Assembly (NCBI RefSeq): GCF_003419895.1
Contig: NZ_QPMM01000001.1
Span: 744,001-808,000 of the forward strand
Direction: 5' to 3'
Length of the DNA: 64,000 nucleotides
From: Chitinophaga silvatica
GTDB lineage: Bacteria; Bacteroidota; Bacteroidia; Chitinophagales; Chitinophagaceae
This document shows, piece after piece, positions 1 to 9,470 of this stretch. Below the pieces are notes generated by a model, which ran no database searches, was not told the DNA's origin, and saw only the letters and a program-made list of their open reading frames with translations. How positions within the stretch are numbered: position 1 is the first letter of the stretch; each line of letters starts with the position of its first letter. The translations under genes and the position numbers were made by a program.

Positions 1-23
1 TGGAGCTGCAGTTACAGATAAAA

Positions 24-674
24 ATGAATCCCAAGCTTTACCTGAGAGATCCGGATGGCACCGATCTTGGACGTAATATTATTAAGCATGGAATACAATT
101 GATTCACGATATTGGTTTTGAAGACTTTACTTTTAAAAAGCTGGCAATTGAAATTGGAACTACTGAGGCCAGCATCTATCGCTATTTTGAAAATAAACAC
201 CGGTTACTAACTTATATCACTACCTGGTTCTGGACATGGTTGGAGTACCAGTTAATATTTCATACAAATAATCTTAAACATCCAAAAGAAAAAATAGATA
301 TCATTATAAGGCTGCTAACCTTTCAGGTGCAGGACAAATTTATAGTGGAGTATATAAATAAAAGTACTTTGCATGCAATTGTGATATGTGAAGGAGATAA
401 ATCATACCTTACCAAACAGGTGACTGCTGATAATAAGTCGATGTTATTTAAGCCATACAAAGATCTTTGTCACCGTATTGCGGAGATTTTTCTGGAACTA
501 AACCCGGATTTTCCATTTTCACATTCACTGGCAAGCACCTTAATTGAAACGGCTCACAGACAATTGTACTTTAAAGAACACCTTCCAAGTCTTACAGATT
601 TTGGCAAATCCAAGGAAGTAAAACCTTTATTCAGTTTTTTACAGCACCTGATTTTTACAGCATTGAATAAATGA
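24..674 (+). CDS. TetR/AcrR family transcriptional regulator
   Basis: The 216-aa protein has a TetR-type helix-turn-helix at about residues 34-58, in which DFTFKKLAIEIG is followed by a recognition helix with ASIYRYFENK. The remaining residues are the helical ligand-binding and dimerisation part, which is not conserved enough to predict an effector. The length is normal for the family. The start is the first ATG in the window, so an upstream extension cannot be fully excluded. It converges with the AraC gene that follows, and no obvious target is adjacent in the window. Confidence 0.85.
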   Translation: MNPKLYLRDPDGTDLGRNIIKHGIQLIHDIGFEDFTFKKLAIEIGTTEASIYRYFENKHRLLTYITTWFWTWLEYQLIFHTNNLKHPKEKIDIIIRLLTFQVQDKFIVEYINKSTLHAIVICEGDKSYLTKQVTADNKSMLFKPYKDLCHRIAEIFLELNPDFPFSHSLASTLIETAHRQLYFKEHLPSLTDFGKSKEVKPLFSFLQHLIFTALNK

Positions 675-809
675 TTAATAAAAACAGCTCTTTCACAATG
701 TAAAATGGGTCTTTCGATTTCACAAATCGGGAAGAGTTACCAAGCAGTATTTAGATTGTGTTTAAATCTGTATTCACAGAAATTAAAGAGCACAAGTAGA
801 CATCACTAT

Positions 810-1688
810 CTAAATATCCATTGTATATATTTGCTTCTTATATCGGCCCGGCGACATTCCTGTTACTTTCTTAAATATCTTGGAGAAGTAAAATACATTC
901 TCAAAACCGGTTTGGTTAGCAATTTCGGCAAAGGTCATTTGTGTTGTTACCATTAGATATTGGGCCCGCTCAATTCTTTTTTCCTGTATATATTTTGCAG
1001 GTCTTTCTCCGGTATGTTGAAAAAAGAGGCGTGAAAAATAATCTGTATGCAGATTTGCTCTTTGCGCCAGAAAATTTACAGTAAGCTCATGCTGGAGGTT
1101 TAATTGAATATAACTGATTGAATTCAGGATTTTTGCAGGTATCTGGAGTGTCTCAGATCTGAATATTTCTTGTGTTAGAAAGCGTGAAACTAGCTGAAGA
1201 AGAATGCCATGCGTTTCTGTAAAAGTCGACATATTCTGCCGGTTATTTAATTCCTGATATGCTTTATAAAAAGTGTTTTTTTCATACACCTTAGGATTGT
1301 CGGAACCATTAATACCTCTGCCGGGGTTTATTTCCAAAAGGCGTTTGAAATTAAGTATATCGATGTCTGTCGCTTTTACCTTCAGCATTGATCTGTTATG
1401 CTCGAATAGAGATATGCCATCAGACGACTCCTCAAAGAATTGCACAAAATACTGGCTAAGATAGTTGGAACATAGAAGGTTGCATAGCGTGAAGCTGGGG
1501 ATTATATATAAAAATCCGGGTTCTAGTATTATCCTGTCTGTTGTATTAAATATTTCTCCTTCACCTGCATCTATATAATATATCCTGAAATATGGGCTGA
1601 TCACGTTTTTGTAATTCCATTGAGAATTGAGTTTAACGTAGTCAATATTTAGTAAAGCGAAAGTATGTTTTAGTACTCTTTTGATCAT
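810..1688 (-). CDS. AraC family transcriptional regulator
   Basis: The 292-aa protein has an N-terminal cupin-like sensing region and a C-terminal double helix-turn-helix AraC domain at about residues 190-290. The second half carries the typical FAEIANQTGFENVFYFSKIFKK signature pattern and ends in MSPGRYKKQ. It is transcribed divergently from the fucosidase gene, with about 240 bp between the start codons. It is therefore the likely regulator of the fucose locus, responding to a sugar or derivative; that assignment is inferred from position only. Confidence 0.88.
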   Translation of the reverse strand: MIKRVLKHTFALLNIDYVKLNSQWNYKNVISPYFRIYYIDAGEGEIFNTTDRIILEPGFLYIIPSFTLCNLLCSNYLSQYFVQFFEESSDGISLFEHNRSMLKVKATDIDILNFKRLLEINPGRGINGSDNPKVYEKNTFYKAYQELNNRQNMSTFTETHGILLQLVSRFLTQEIFRSETLQIPAKILNSISYIQLNLQHELTVNFLAQRANLHTDYFSRLFFQHTGERPAKYIQEKRIERAQYLMVTTQMTFAEIANQTGFENVFYFSKIFKKVTGMSPGRYKKQIYTMDI

Positions 1689-1930
1689 ATTATAAATATC
1701 TGAGACGATTTACATGCTGATACCTTATACACTAGTCTGATATCATTTTTAAGGTTGATTTTGATCCTCTTATTTTTCGGCTTCAGGAAGTTAATATAAA
1801 AGAAAAAGGCGGATTTGTATAAAAAAAAGTCCTATTTGACCAAATGTATCGTAGTTATTTCGAAGTAAGTTTGACCTAACAATAATGGACACCCGTTTGA
1901 GGGTTATGATCAACACATAAATTAAATTCC

Positions 1931-3577
1931 ATGAAAAGAAGAACGTTGATAAAAGGCCTGGCCACTGGGCTCTCATCTTTATACTTGCCTAAAACTTACG
2001 CACACAGTTTGCTTACTCAAGCAATTCCACGTATGGCTCCAGGGCCATTTAAGCCAACCTGGGATTCATTGGGGCAATACCAGGTACCTGACTGGTTTAG
2101 GGATGCAAAATTTGGCATATGGGCGCATTGGGGCCCTCAATGTCAGCCCGAACGCGGCGACTGGTATGCTCGCGGAATGTATCAGGAAGGCGGTGATCAG
2201 TATAATTATCATATCCAGAAATATGGGCATCCTTCTAAATTTGGGTTTAAGGATGTAATCAACGACTGGAAGGCCGAAAATTGGCATCCTGAAGAATTAT
2301 TAACCCTATACAAGAAAGCTGGTGCAAAGTATTTTATGGCCCTAGCTAATCACCACGATAATTTTGACCTCTACGATAGTAAATATCATCGATGGAATTC
2401 TACAAAACTGGGCCCTAAAAAAGATCTCATCGCTGGTTGGGAGAAAGCTGCCAAAAAACATGGTTTGTATTTTGGTGTTACTGTTCATGCTTCCCATGCC
2501 TGGACGTGGTATGAGGTGGCACAACGGTCAGATAAAAACGGGCCTATGGCCGGTATCCCTTATGATGGAAAACTGACAACAGCAGATGGTAATAATACAT
2601 GGTGGGATGGTTATGATCCGCAGGAATTATATGCCCAAAACCATGTACTGAGTAAGGATAGTTTGAATGATAATAGCATGGGAGGGTATTGGGACTGGGG
2701 AAATGGTGCAAATGTTCCTGATAACGCCTATTGTGATAAATTCTTAAACCGGACAATTGATCTCATAGATAAATACAAACCCGATCTCGTTTATTTTGAT
2801 GATAACGCATTACCACTGTGGCCTGTAAGCGATGCTGGGCTGAAAATAGCTGCACATCTCTATAACACCAGTATCAAAAAACATGGAAAATTACAGGCTG
2901 CTCTTTTTGGAAAAATGTTGAATGAACAGCAACGTAAATGTATGATATGGGATATAGAACGTGGGCAAAGCAACCAGATAGAACCTTTCCCTTGGCAAAC
3001 CGATACCTGTATTGGTAATTGGCATTATGATCGCCGTGTTTTTGAAAACAAAAGCTATAAAAGTGCCAAAACTATAATACACACACTGGTCGATATTGTA
3101 AGTAAAAATGGTAATCTTCTGTTGAATATTCCGTTACGTGGAGATGGAAGTATCGACAGTGAAGAACGCGCAGTTGTAGAACAAGTTGCTGCCTGGATGC
3201 AGGTTAACAGCGAAGCAATTTATAGTACAAGACCATGGAAAGTATTCGGAGAAGGACCAGCTACTGAATCAGTGACTGCTTTGAGCGCTCATGGCTTTAA
3301 TGAGGGTAAAGGCAAGCCATATGTGGCTGAAGATATTCGTTTTACTACCAAAGGGAAAACGCTTTATGCTACCCTGCTGGGATGGCCGGAAAAAAATACT
3401 ATTACAGTGCAGTCGCTGGCAACTAATAATCAGGTAGGAAAAGTTAGCCGGGTAAGCCTCCTGGGAAACCATCATCTGCAATTTCAACAAACATCTGAAG
3501 GCTTAAAGGTACAATTACCTGAAGCTGCTCCATGTAAAGAGGCTTTTGTATTAAAGATTGAAGGAGCAATTGTTTAA
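1931..3577 (+). CDS. Alpha-L-fucosidase, GH29 family, exported
   Basis: The 548-aa protein begins with a signal peptide containing an RR pair (MKRRTLIKGLATGLSS), suggesting Tat or Sec export to the periplasm. GH29 landmarks are FGIWAHWG at residues 61-68, WYARGMY at about 78-84, ANHHDNFD at about 139-146, and PDLVYFDDN, whose first Asp (about residue 290) is at the position of the catalytic nucleophile. The family releases terminal L-fucose from glycans with retention of configuration. The last 100 residues form a C-terminal beta-type region usual for the family. It is followed by a sugar mutarotase and a zinc dehydrogenase, which supports a fucose-use role. Confidence 0.92.
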   Translation: MKRRTLIKGLATGLSSLYLPKTYAHSLLTQAIPRMAPGPFKPTWDSLGQYQVPDWFRDAKFGIWAHWGPQCQPERGDWYARGMYQEGGDQYNYHIQKYGHPSKFGFKDVINDWKAENWHPEELLTLYKKAGAKYFMALANHHDNFDLYDSKYHRWNSTKLGPKKDLIAGWEKAAKKHGLYFGVTVHASHAWTWYEVAQRSDKNGPMAGIPYDGKLTTADGNNTWWDGYDPQELYAQNHVLSKDSLNDNSMGGYWDWGNGANVPDNAYCDKFLNRTIDLIDKYKPDLVYFDDNALPLWPVSDAGLKIAAHLYNTSIKKHGKLQAALFGKMLNEQQRKCMIWDIERGQSNQIEPFPWQTDTCIGNWHYDRRVFENKSYKSAKTIIHTLVDIVSKNGNLLLNIPLRGDGSIDSEERAVVEQVAAWMQVNSEAIYSTRPWKVFGEGPATESVTALSAHGFNEGKGKPYVAEDIRFTTKGKTLYATLLGWPEKNTITVQSLATNNQVGKVSRVSLLGNHHLQFQQTSEGLKVQLPEAAPCKEAFVLKIEGAIV

Positions 3578-3727
3578 GTGTAAGAACATGCTTTGCGGTT
3601 AAAAAATTGTGCGAAATTTAGCGCTACCTGATTTCATTATCCCCGTAGGATTTGATAAAGATATGAAGAACGGTGGCTCGATTAATGTCGGGTTTACTTT
3701 CCTTTTTTTATAAATTTATATAAAGTC

Positions 3728-4063
3728 ATGAAAAAGCATTGTCTGGCCCTTGACCTAAAAAATGACCCTCAATTGATTGCGGAATATGAAAATTGGCACA
3801 AATCAGAAAATGGTTGGCCTGAGATAAGGAAGAGTATTGTTGATGCCGGGATTATAGAAATGGAAATTTACAGGACTGGGAATCGTCTGATGATGATTAT
3901 GGTAACGGATGAAACATATAATGAATCTGCTAAAGCTGCATCAGATGCGGCCAATCCGAAAGTTGGGGAATGGGAACAACTAATGTGGCGATTTCAGCAA
4001 CCATTACCATGGGCAAAAGAAGGAGAGAAGTGGGTGGAGATGAAACAAATCTTTCAACTATAA
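3728..4063 (+). CDS. L-rhamnose/L-fucose-type mutarotase (RhaM family)
   Basis: The 111-aa protein matches the RhaM-type ferredoxin-fold mutarotases in length and in the motif Tyr20...His24...Trp30-Pro31-Glu, with a C-terminal WRFQQPLPWAKEGEKWVEM segment. Family members interconvert alpha and beta anomers of L-rhamnose or L-fucose so that downstream enzymes receive the usable form. Next to an alpha-L-fucosidase, L-fucose is the more likely substrate; this is inferred from context. A cytoplasmic location is expected because no signal peptide is visible. The stop lies 8 bases before the next start, so the two genes are likely co-transcribed. Confidence 0.88.
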   Translation: MKKHCLALDLKNDPQLIAEYENWHKSENGWPEIRKSIVDAGIIEMEIYRTGNRLMMIMVTDETYNESAKAASDAANPKVGEWEQLMWRFQQPLPWAKEGEKWVEMKQIFQL

Positions 4064-4071
4064 AAAATAAT

Positions 4072-5088
4072 ATGAAAACAATAGTTTGTGAAAGGCCTGG
4101 AATACTATCTCTTTTACACACAGAAAAGCAAAAGCCTGAAGAAGGGTACGTTCAAATTAGAATTCGCCGGATTGGAGTTTGTGGAACGGATCTTCACGCC
4201 TATGAAGGCACACAACCCTATTTTAATTATCCACGGATTTTAGGACATGAACTTTCCGGTGAATTAGTAGACACTAACGGAGCTGAAGGTTTTTCAACAG
4301 GTGACATAGTGACATTTATTCCCTATTTCAGTTGCGGTGTTTGTATTGCATGTAAGAGCGGAAAAAGTAATTGCTGTGTTAAAATCAATGTTTGTGGAGT
4401 GCACATTGATGGGGGGATGACAGAGTATCTTAATGTACCAGCTTCTTCACTGGTACATGGCAATGGCCTTGGATATGATGAACTTGCGTTGGTAGAACCC
4501 TTAGCTATTGGAGCACATAGTATCAGGAGAGCGGATGTAAAGCCAGGTGAATATGTGGTAGTTATTGGTGCTGGCCCTATTGGATTGGGAATTATGGAAT
4601 TTGCACGTATTGCAGGAGGGAAAGTTATTGCTGTTGATGTTAATGCAAACAGATTGGCATTTTGTAAAGAAGTATTGAAAGTTGATCATGTTATTAATGC
4701 ATCCGTCGAAAACGTAGTGGAACAATTGGCATCTATCACGAGTGGAGATATGCCCACAATAGTTATTGATGCTACCGGTAATCTGAGTGCCATTAATAAC
4801 AGTTTTGAATATATTGCTCATGGTGGCAGATATATACTCGTTGGCCTGCAAAAAGCGAATATTAGCTTTAGCCATCCGGAATTTCACAAACGTGAAGCTA
4901 CCTTAATGAGCAGCCGTAATGCCACACAGCAGGATTTTGAATACGTTATTACATCTATCAAAAATGGTCAAGTAAAGCCTTCTAATTATATCACTCATCG
5001 TATTGCATTTGAAGAGATTACAGAAGAATTTAAAAATTTGTTAGACCCGTCAAATAATGTGATTAAGGCGGTAATTGAATTGACTTAA
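4072..5088 (+). CDS. Zinc-dependent alcohol/polyol dehydrogenase (MDR family)
   Basis: The start is placed at 4072, which gives 338 aa and a normal N-terminus; an upstream in-frame ATG at 3970 would overlap the mutarotase by 94 bases. Catalytic-zinc residues are visible as Cys37 in GVCGTD and His59 in GHE. The structural-zinc cysteines are Cys88, Cys91, Cys94 and Cys102. The NAD(P)-binding loop GAGPIGLG is at residues 166-173. The family oxidises sugars or polyols. Position after a fucosidase and mutarotase suggests L-fucose or a derivative as substrate, giving an oxidative rather than isomerase/kinase route. The exact reaction cannot be read from sequence. Confidence 0.85.
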   Translation: MKTIVCERPGILSLLHTEKQKPEEGYVQIRIRRIGVCGTDLHAYEGTQPYFNYPRILGHELSGELVDTNGAEGFSTGDIVTFIPYFSCGVCIACKSGKSNCCVKINVCGVHIDGGMTEYLNVPASSLVHGNGLGYDELALVEPLAIGAHSIRRADVKPGEYVVVIGAGPIGLGIMEFARIAGGKVIAVDVNANRLAFCKEVLKVDHVINASVENVVEQLASITSGDMPTIVIDATGNLSAINNSFEYIAHGGRYILVGLQKANISFSHPEFHKREATLMSSRNATQQDFEYVITSIKNGQVKPSNYITHRIAFEEITEEFKNLLDPSNNVIKAVIELT

Positions 5089-5261
5089 CTATTAAAGTGT
5101 TTTGGATAGAAAAGGTAACCCTATTATTAGGTGTAATATAGCAGTAAGAAGTCAATATTCTGGCTGCATGCGTGCCCTATTGTTGATTGGTGGAACTGAA
5201 TAATTTGTTATGTTTTAGTTACTTTATTTATTACTTTTAATATAACCTTTATTTCAGTTCT

Positions 5262-6647
5262 ATGAGAACAGTTTTTCACATAGCAACCTGTATACTTTTG
5301 TTTGTATGTCGACCTGCCGTTGCCCAATCTGTTAATAATAAAGGCGATCTGTTATATCTTAAATTGCAAACTTTGAATAATAGTGATTTTTCTGTTTATG
5401 CAGATTATTTTGCATCCAGATTATTACCTCCCGGATCGAAATTTATTTTACCGGGTACAGTAGGCGAATCCTATGCTATATACGAATTTGCACTTGACGG
5501 ATACCAGGAATTAAGAGAAAATTACAGCAGGAAACTGATACCTGATAGCATTTACCAGTTATATGCAACTACCAATGAAATTAACGGGGTAGATACTACC
5601 AATTATTTGCCTTATCCAATCAGACACCGAATACATATTTTACTTTATTCCCTGCCAACAGGACATTATCAGTTGATTCCTGATACAAATAATAATGATG
5701 ATTTCAGTGATGATGAAATTTATAACCTGAGCAAGGACGATTTCAAGGATGGTAGCTTTAAAATAAAAAACGTTAGATTTTATAATATTGAATATGCTCA
5801 GCACAAGCAGTTGTTTAAGCTGGGCCATACTTTTAACATCAATCTTAAAGCGAAAGAGATCTCCGATGGTGAAATAACTCTGGAAGATCTGAAAGTTTCG
5901 AGTATTGAAAACCCTGCAGTGCAATTTGGATACTTCGCGGTTGGTCAGAATAAGTATTATGTATTGTTGTTTATTAATTCTGTATGGATGGATATTAATT
6001 ATAAAGCCAATCCGAATATTCTAATATTTGAAAATAACCTGCCTGCAAATTTAAATGGAATAAACGGTACCGCTTTTTTTAACCGGCTCAAAGACACCAT
6101 TTATACTACTTCTGCACTTTTTAATGTTGCTTATTGTTCTTTGCTCGGCGATTCTCTTGTGCTCAAATATCTTGGACCAAATCATCAGCTCTTGGGTGCT
6201 GGTATTGGTCTCAAAGTTCCACGGATGAATTCTTACGATTATATCAATAAAACAAAGGCAGTCGTAAATGATTCAATAAAAGGACATTACGCAGTACTCG
6301 ATTTCTGGGGCAGCTGGTGTGGGCCTTGTATTAAAGGGTTGCCGGACTTTAGGAAAGTTTTTACCAGGTATGCTCCAAAGGGTGTTAAATTCGTATCTAT
6401 TGCGGTAGATGAACCGGCAAATGTTCCATTATTAAAGAAAATTATTGCTAGAGAAAATCTCACCTGGATGCACTTCCTGGAGGATCGTGGAGATGCACTT
6501 CATAATCTGACCCAATTACTCCGGATAGATGCTTTCCCTTACTATATTGTTATTGATCCAAATGGCACCATTGTATACAGAAATTCAGGAAATTCCAATT
6601 CTATAAATGAATTGGAGGCTTATTTGGAAAGAAATGTCATTTATTGA
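5262..6647 (+). CDS. TlpA-like thioredoxin-family protein, exported
   Basis: The 461-aa protein has a signal peptide (MRTVFHIATCILLFVCRPAVAQS). About 320 residues of an uncharacterised N-terminal region precede a TlpA/AhpC-type thioredoxin domain. The redox motif is WGSWCGPC with Cys353 and Cys356, followed by the cis-Pro region of a thioredoxin fold (FPYYIVID). Such periplasmic proteins in Bacteroidota reduce disulfides and often sit beside uptake loci. It follows the dehydrogenase by 173 bp in the same direction, so membership in the fucose operon is possible but unproven. Confidence 0.85.
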   Translation: MRTVFHIATCILLFVCRPAVAQSVNNKGDLLYLKLQTLNNSDFSVYADYFASRLLPPGSKFILPGTVGESYAIYEFALDGYQELRENYSRKLIPDSIYQLYATTNEINGVDTTNYLPYPIRHRIHILLYSLPTGHYQLIPDTNNNDDFSDDEIYNLSKDDFKDGSFKIKNVRFYNIEYAQHKQLFKLGHTFNINLKAKEISDGEITLEDLKVSSIENPAVQFGYFAVGQNKYYVLLFINSVWMDINYKANPNILIFENNLPANLNGINGTAFFNRLKDTIYTTSALFNVAYCSLLGDSLVLKYLGPNHQLLGAGIGLKVPRMNSYDYINKTKAVVNDSIKGHYAVLDFWGSWCGPCIKGLPDFRKVFTRYAPKGVKFVSIAVDEPANVPLLKKIIARENLTWMHFLEDRGDALHNLTQLLRIDAFPYYIVIDPNGTIVYRNSGNSNSINELEAYLERNVIY

Positions 6648-7173
6648 CGTTTACAGATTAAAGCAATAGTGGTCCTGACCAGCTGTTCTGTGGGAAAATT
6701 ATTTTTGTGAATTGATATGAGCTTCAAGTAAATCAATAATCCTGGTATCGATTCCCGGATTAAATTTCCAGCAGTAAATAAACCTGTTCGATAAAATCGA
6801 AAACCATGCTTAACTTATCATCTACTGGGTTTAGTATACAGATAAAATATTGGGTAGAATAGTAAGGGCCATCCCCGTTTAATTCCCTGATAGTACGAGT
6901 ATTTTTTCATACATTTAGATTAGTTTGGAAGTTCCAATATATTTTACTCCTCTAGTTATTCGACGTTTGTTTAAATGATTTTCCCCAATTGCAATTATCA
7001 GAATCGGAAATAGTTGTAATTATGACTAAAATCTTGATCAAATGAAGTATTCATTAGAATCCTGTTGTAAAACAAATTAATTGGCCTCCTCCTTTCCTGT
7101 AGATAATTTTATCTTATTATACTTAAATAAGTTTTCAATTCAAAAATTACCTAAAAACTTTTGAGCAAATAAT
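6648..7173. other. Intergenic region without recognised gene
   Basis: About 525 bp of AT-rich sequence between the thioredoxin gene and an AraC-type regulator. No convincing ORF, RNA gene or strong hairpin was found by eye. It presumably contains the promoter of the regulator at 7174. Confidence 0.5.
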
Positions 7174-8046
7174 ATGCAAGAACAAAAAGGAAAATATGAT
7201 GGCTTACAGAATGATGAGCTGGGAATAAAGATTCGCTCAAACAACAATCCTTATCTTTCTGTTGATAGTCAAAAAAAACATCTTCAGCCTTTCAGATTAT
7301 CTTCTTATTTTATTGTATTAGTTGAAAGTGGATCAATTACCTACAATTTAGACTCACAAGATTTTACCCTTACTGACGGACACTTACTTTTTGCAATGCC
7401 GAATCAATTTTTTTCACCACCCGCTAAAACGGACGATCTTAAATATTTTAAGTTGCTGTTTGATGAAAATACAGTGGCATTATTGCCTCAGCAATTTCCA
7501 TTTTTGGTCAACCCGTTAAACATGCCGGTTATTGTTCTTGACGGAACTGCAAAAGAAAGAGTCATAAAAGTTTTTGGAATTTTAAATCAGATTCTTTACT
7601 TAGATGAATGTCAGACCGACACAGAAATAGTATTAGCGTATTTGAACTTATTGCTATCAGAATTAAATAGTGCTTATTTCAAAAAAAATGAGTCCATCAA
7701 TATTTTAAATGCTAACCTTTCAAAGTTTATCGAGTTCAAATTAGTCGTGGAAACTCACCTTACAGAGCAACCTTCTATCAACGAAATTGCGGAAAAATTA
7801 GCTATATCCACAAATAGTTTATATCGGATTGTGAAAGAATATTCCGGAACATCGCCAAAGGATTATTTTATTAACCGTTTGATAGCTGAAGCTCAGAGAA
7901 AGTTGCGTTATTCAAATATTTCAATCAAAGAATTGGCCTATGAATTAGGTTTTAATGACCCTGATTATTTTTCAAGACTCTTCAAAAAAAGTACTGGAAA
8001 AAGTGCAAGTGATTTTTTACCCAAGCAAGATTTGTCGGGGAAATAA
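7174..8046 (+). CDS. AraC family transcriptional regulator
   Basis: The 290-aa protein has an N-terminal cupin-like sensing half and a C-terminal AraC domain at about residues 190-285. The double HTH is visible as PSINEIAEKLAISTNSLYRI followed by ISIKELAYELGFNDPDYFSR. It precedes a short-chain dehydrogenase by 63 bp in the same direction, an arrangement often seen when the regulator controls the oxidoreductase. The effector is unknown. Confidence 0.88.
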   Translation: MQEQKGKYDGLQNDELGIKIRSNNNPYLSVDSQKKHLQPFRLSSYFIVLVESGSITYNLDSQDFTLTDGHLLFAMPNQFFSPPAKTDDLKYFKLLFDENTVALLPQQFPFLVNPLNMPVIVLDGTAKERVIKVFGILNQILYLDECQTDTEIVLAYLNLLLSELNSAYFKKNESINILNANLSKFIEFKLVVETHLTEQPSINEIAEKLAISTNSLYRIVKEYSGTSPKDYFINRLIAEAQRKLRYSNISIKELAYELGFNDPDYFSRLFKKSTGKSASDFLPKQDLSGK

Positions 8047-8081
8047 AATGAATTGTCCATTTCCACTATTTTTTAGCCCTC

Positions 8082-8089
8082 TACTTTTG
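8082..8089 (+). promoter_or_regulatory. Possible Bacteroidota -7 promoter element
   Basis: TACTTTTG matches the Bacteroidota -7 consensus TAnnTTTG and lies about 20 bp upstream of the SDR start codon, in the short gap after the AraC gene. No well-spaced -33 TTG was found (the nearest TTG is about 26 bp upstream), so the call is weak. Confidence 0.3.
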
Positions 8090-8109
8090 CTATATAAAAT
8101 TCATATAGA

Positions 8110-8847
8110 ATGAAAATTGCATTAGTAACAGGAGCTAACAAAAGCATTGGCTTTGAAGTTGCTCAACAACTAGCTCAAAAAGGAATTTTTGTTTATCTCG
8201 GGAGTCGAAATTTAGAAAATGGTCTTGAAGCCGTTGATAAATTAAAAGCGATGGGATTACACAATGTAGAAGTTATTCAGCTTGATATTACAGATAATGA
8301 TTCAGTAGTTAATGCCCGTAAAGAAATAGGTGAAAAAACAAAAGTCCTGGATATACTTATTAATAATGCAGGGATTTTTGGTGGCTACCCACAAACGGCA
8401 CTTAATGCAACTATCGACCAGTTTAAAGCAACTTTTGATGCAAATGTTTACGGTGTAGTACGAGTTACACAGGCATTTATTGATTTACTGCAAAAGTCGT
8501 CGGAACCCCGTATTGTAAATGTAAGTTCTAGTCAAGGTTCCATTTCCTTGCACAGCACCCCAACATATAAATACTACGACTATAAAGGCGCTGTATATCT
8601 TTCTTCAAAATCGGCCTTGAATATGTATACTGTTGTTTTGGCATACGAGTTGAAAAATACCAACTTCAAAATAAATGCCGTTTGCCCAGGGTATACACAA
8701 ACAGATTTCAATGGACATAGAGGATCAGGAACAGTTAATGATGCCGGAAAACGGATAGTGAAATATGCATTAATTGACAATGATGGCCCAACAGGAAAGT
8801 TTTTTAGTGAAGAAAATAATCGTGAAACAGGAGAAATACCATGGTAA
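8110..8847 (+). CDS. Short-chain dehydrogenase/reductase (SDR)
   Basis: The 245-aa protein is a classical SDR. The cofactor loop is TGANKSIG at residues 7-14, NNAG is at 85-88, the catalytic Ser is in NVSSSQGS at about 139, and the Tyr-x3-Lys pair is Tyr163/Lys167 in YLSSK. Length and motif spacing are normal. It is a cytoplasmic NAD(P)H-dependent oxidoreductase with unknown substrate. It lies immediately downstream of the AraC regulator at 7174, its probable regulator. Confidence 0.9.
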   Translation: MKIALVTGANKSIGFEVAQQLAQKGIFVYLGSRNLENGLEAVDKLKAMGLHNVEVIQLDITDNDSVVNARKEIGEKTKVLDILINNAGIFGGYPQTALNATIDQFKATFDANVYGVVRVTQAFIDLLQKSSEPRIVNVSSSQGSISLHSTPTYKYYDYKGAVYLSSKSALNMYTVVLAYELKNTNFKINAVCPGYTQTDFNGHRGSGTVNDAGKRIVKYALIDNDGPTGKFFSEENNRETGEIPW

Positions 8848-8920
8848 TGAAGAGTAAGCATTAGAACCCAATGGATTTAATTGCTGGTAAATGGACGATG
8901 TTTATTATTAACTATCAATA

Positions 8921-8966
8921 AAAAAAGCCTTACAACTCAATGCTGTAAGGCTTTTCTAATTTTTTA
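8921..8966. terminator. Bidirectional intrinsic terminator
   Basis: The hairpin AAAGCCTTACA / TGTAAGGCTTT, with a 9-nt loop, is flanked by A-run and T-run sequence. It would end the SDR transcript and also the decayed minus-strand gene beside it. An almost identical hairpin is at 10639-10684. Confidence 0.8.
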
Positions 8967-8969
8967 TAA

Positions 8970-9086
8970 CTACCAACACATTTTAATGTCAATGCTCCCA
9001 TCCTCGATGATAGTATTTTCAGAAAAAAACGTTTTCTCCATTCACTGTTTCCTGTTTCTTGAAAAAATTTTCCAACCAGGAGGATT
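8970..9086 (-). pseudogene. Decayed duplicate of the C-terminus of the gene at 10688-10999
   Basis: On the minus strand this stretch translates to NPPGWKIFSRNRKQ, a stop, then MEKTFFSENTIIEDGSIDIK, ending in CW and a stop. This aligns without gaps to the last 39 residues of the intact protein at 10688-10999. The in-frame TGA at 9042-9044 replaces a TGG Trp codon of the intact copy. Homology ends abruptly near 9087, so the 5' two thirds of the gene are missing. The copy retains the same downstream terminator hairpin. It is a truncated pseudogene from a local duplication. Confidence 0.75.
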
Positions 9087-9088
9087 TT

Positions 9089-9470
9089 ATTGAATTATTT
9101 GCTTTCAATGTACAATTCCTTTTACATTGAAAGCTCAACATAATAAATACATATGCCGCGCATATCTGTATAAATTTAAATAAACTTAATACCAATTAAC
9201 TGAACATATTTCTATTATGAATTGTTATGCACCTGCTGTAGCATTTTGTTACAACAAAAGGTGGCAATTACAATAAAAGCTGGCAATAACATTTACCTAG
9301 AGAAACTCCAATTCGGAAGTACTGAAATGAATTCGCCATACTATCAAACAAAAATTTTAAATAAAAAAATTGATACTATCGATTAGTTAACAGCGCACCT
9401 CAAAATATCAATTAAATAAATAACGGAATAGCCGAACACCGGATCAAAAAGTAGGCACATTTAAAAAACC
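9089..9470. other. Intergenic region, no gene recognised
   Basis: About 380 bp of AT-rich sequence between the pseudogene remnant and the phosphatase gene. No ORF or clear structured element was recognised. The promoter of the phosphatase gene is presumed to be here. Confidence 0.4.

Noticed and set aside
705..956. 83-aa plus-strand ORF overlapping the AraC gene end
   Set aside because: It mostly lies opposite the AraC coding region and has no domain, so it is treated as a shadow frame.
4501..4887. 128-aa minus-strand ORF inside the dehydrogenase gene
   Set aside because: It is a shadow frame opposite a well-supported MDR-family gene and has no domain.
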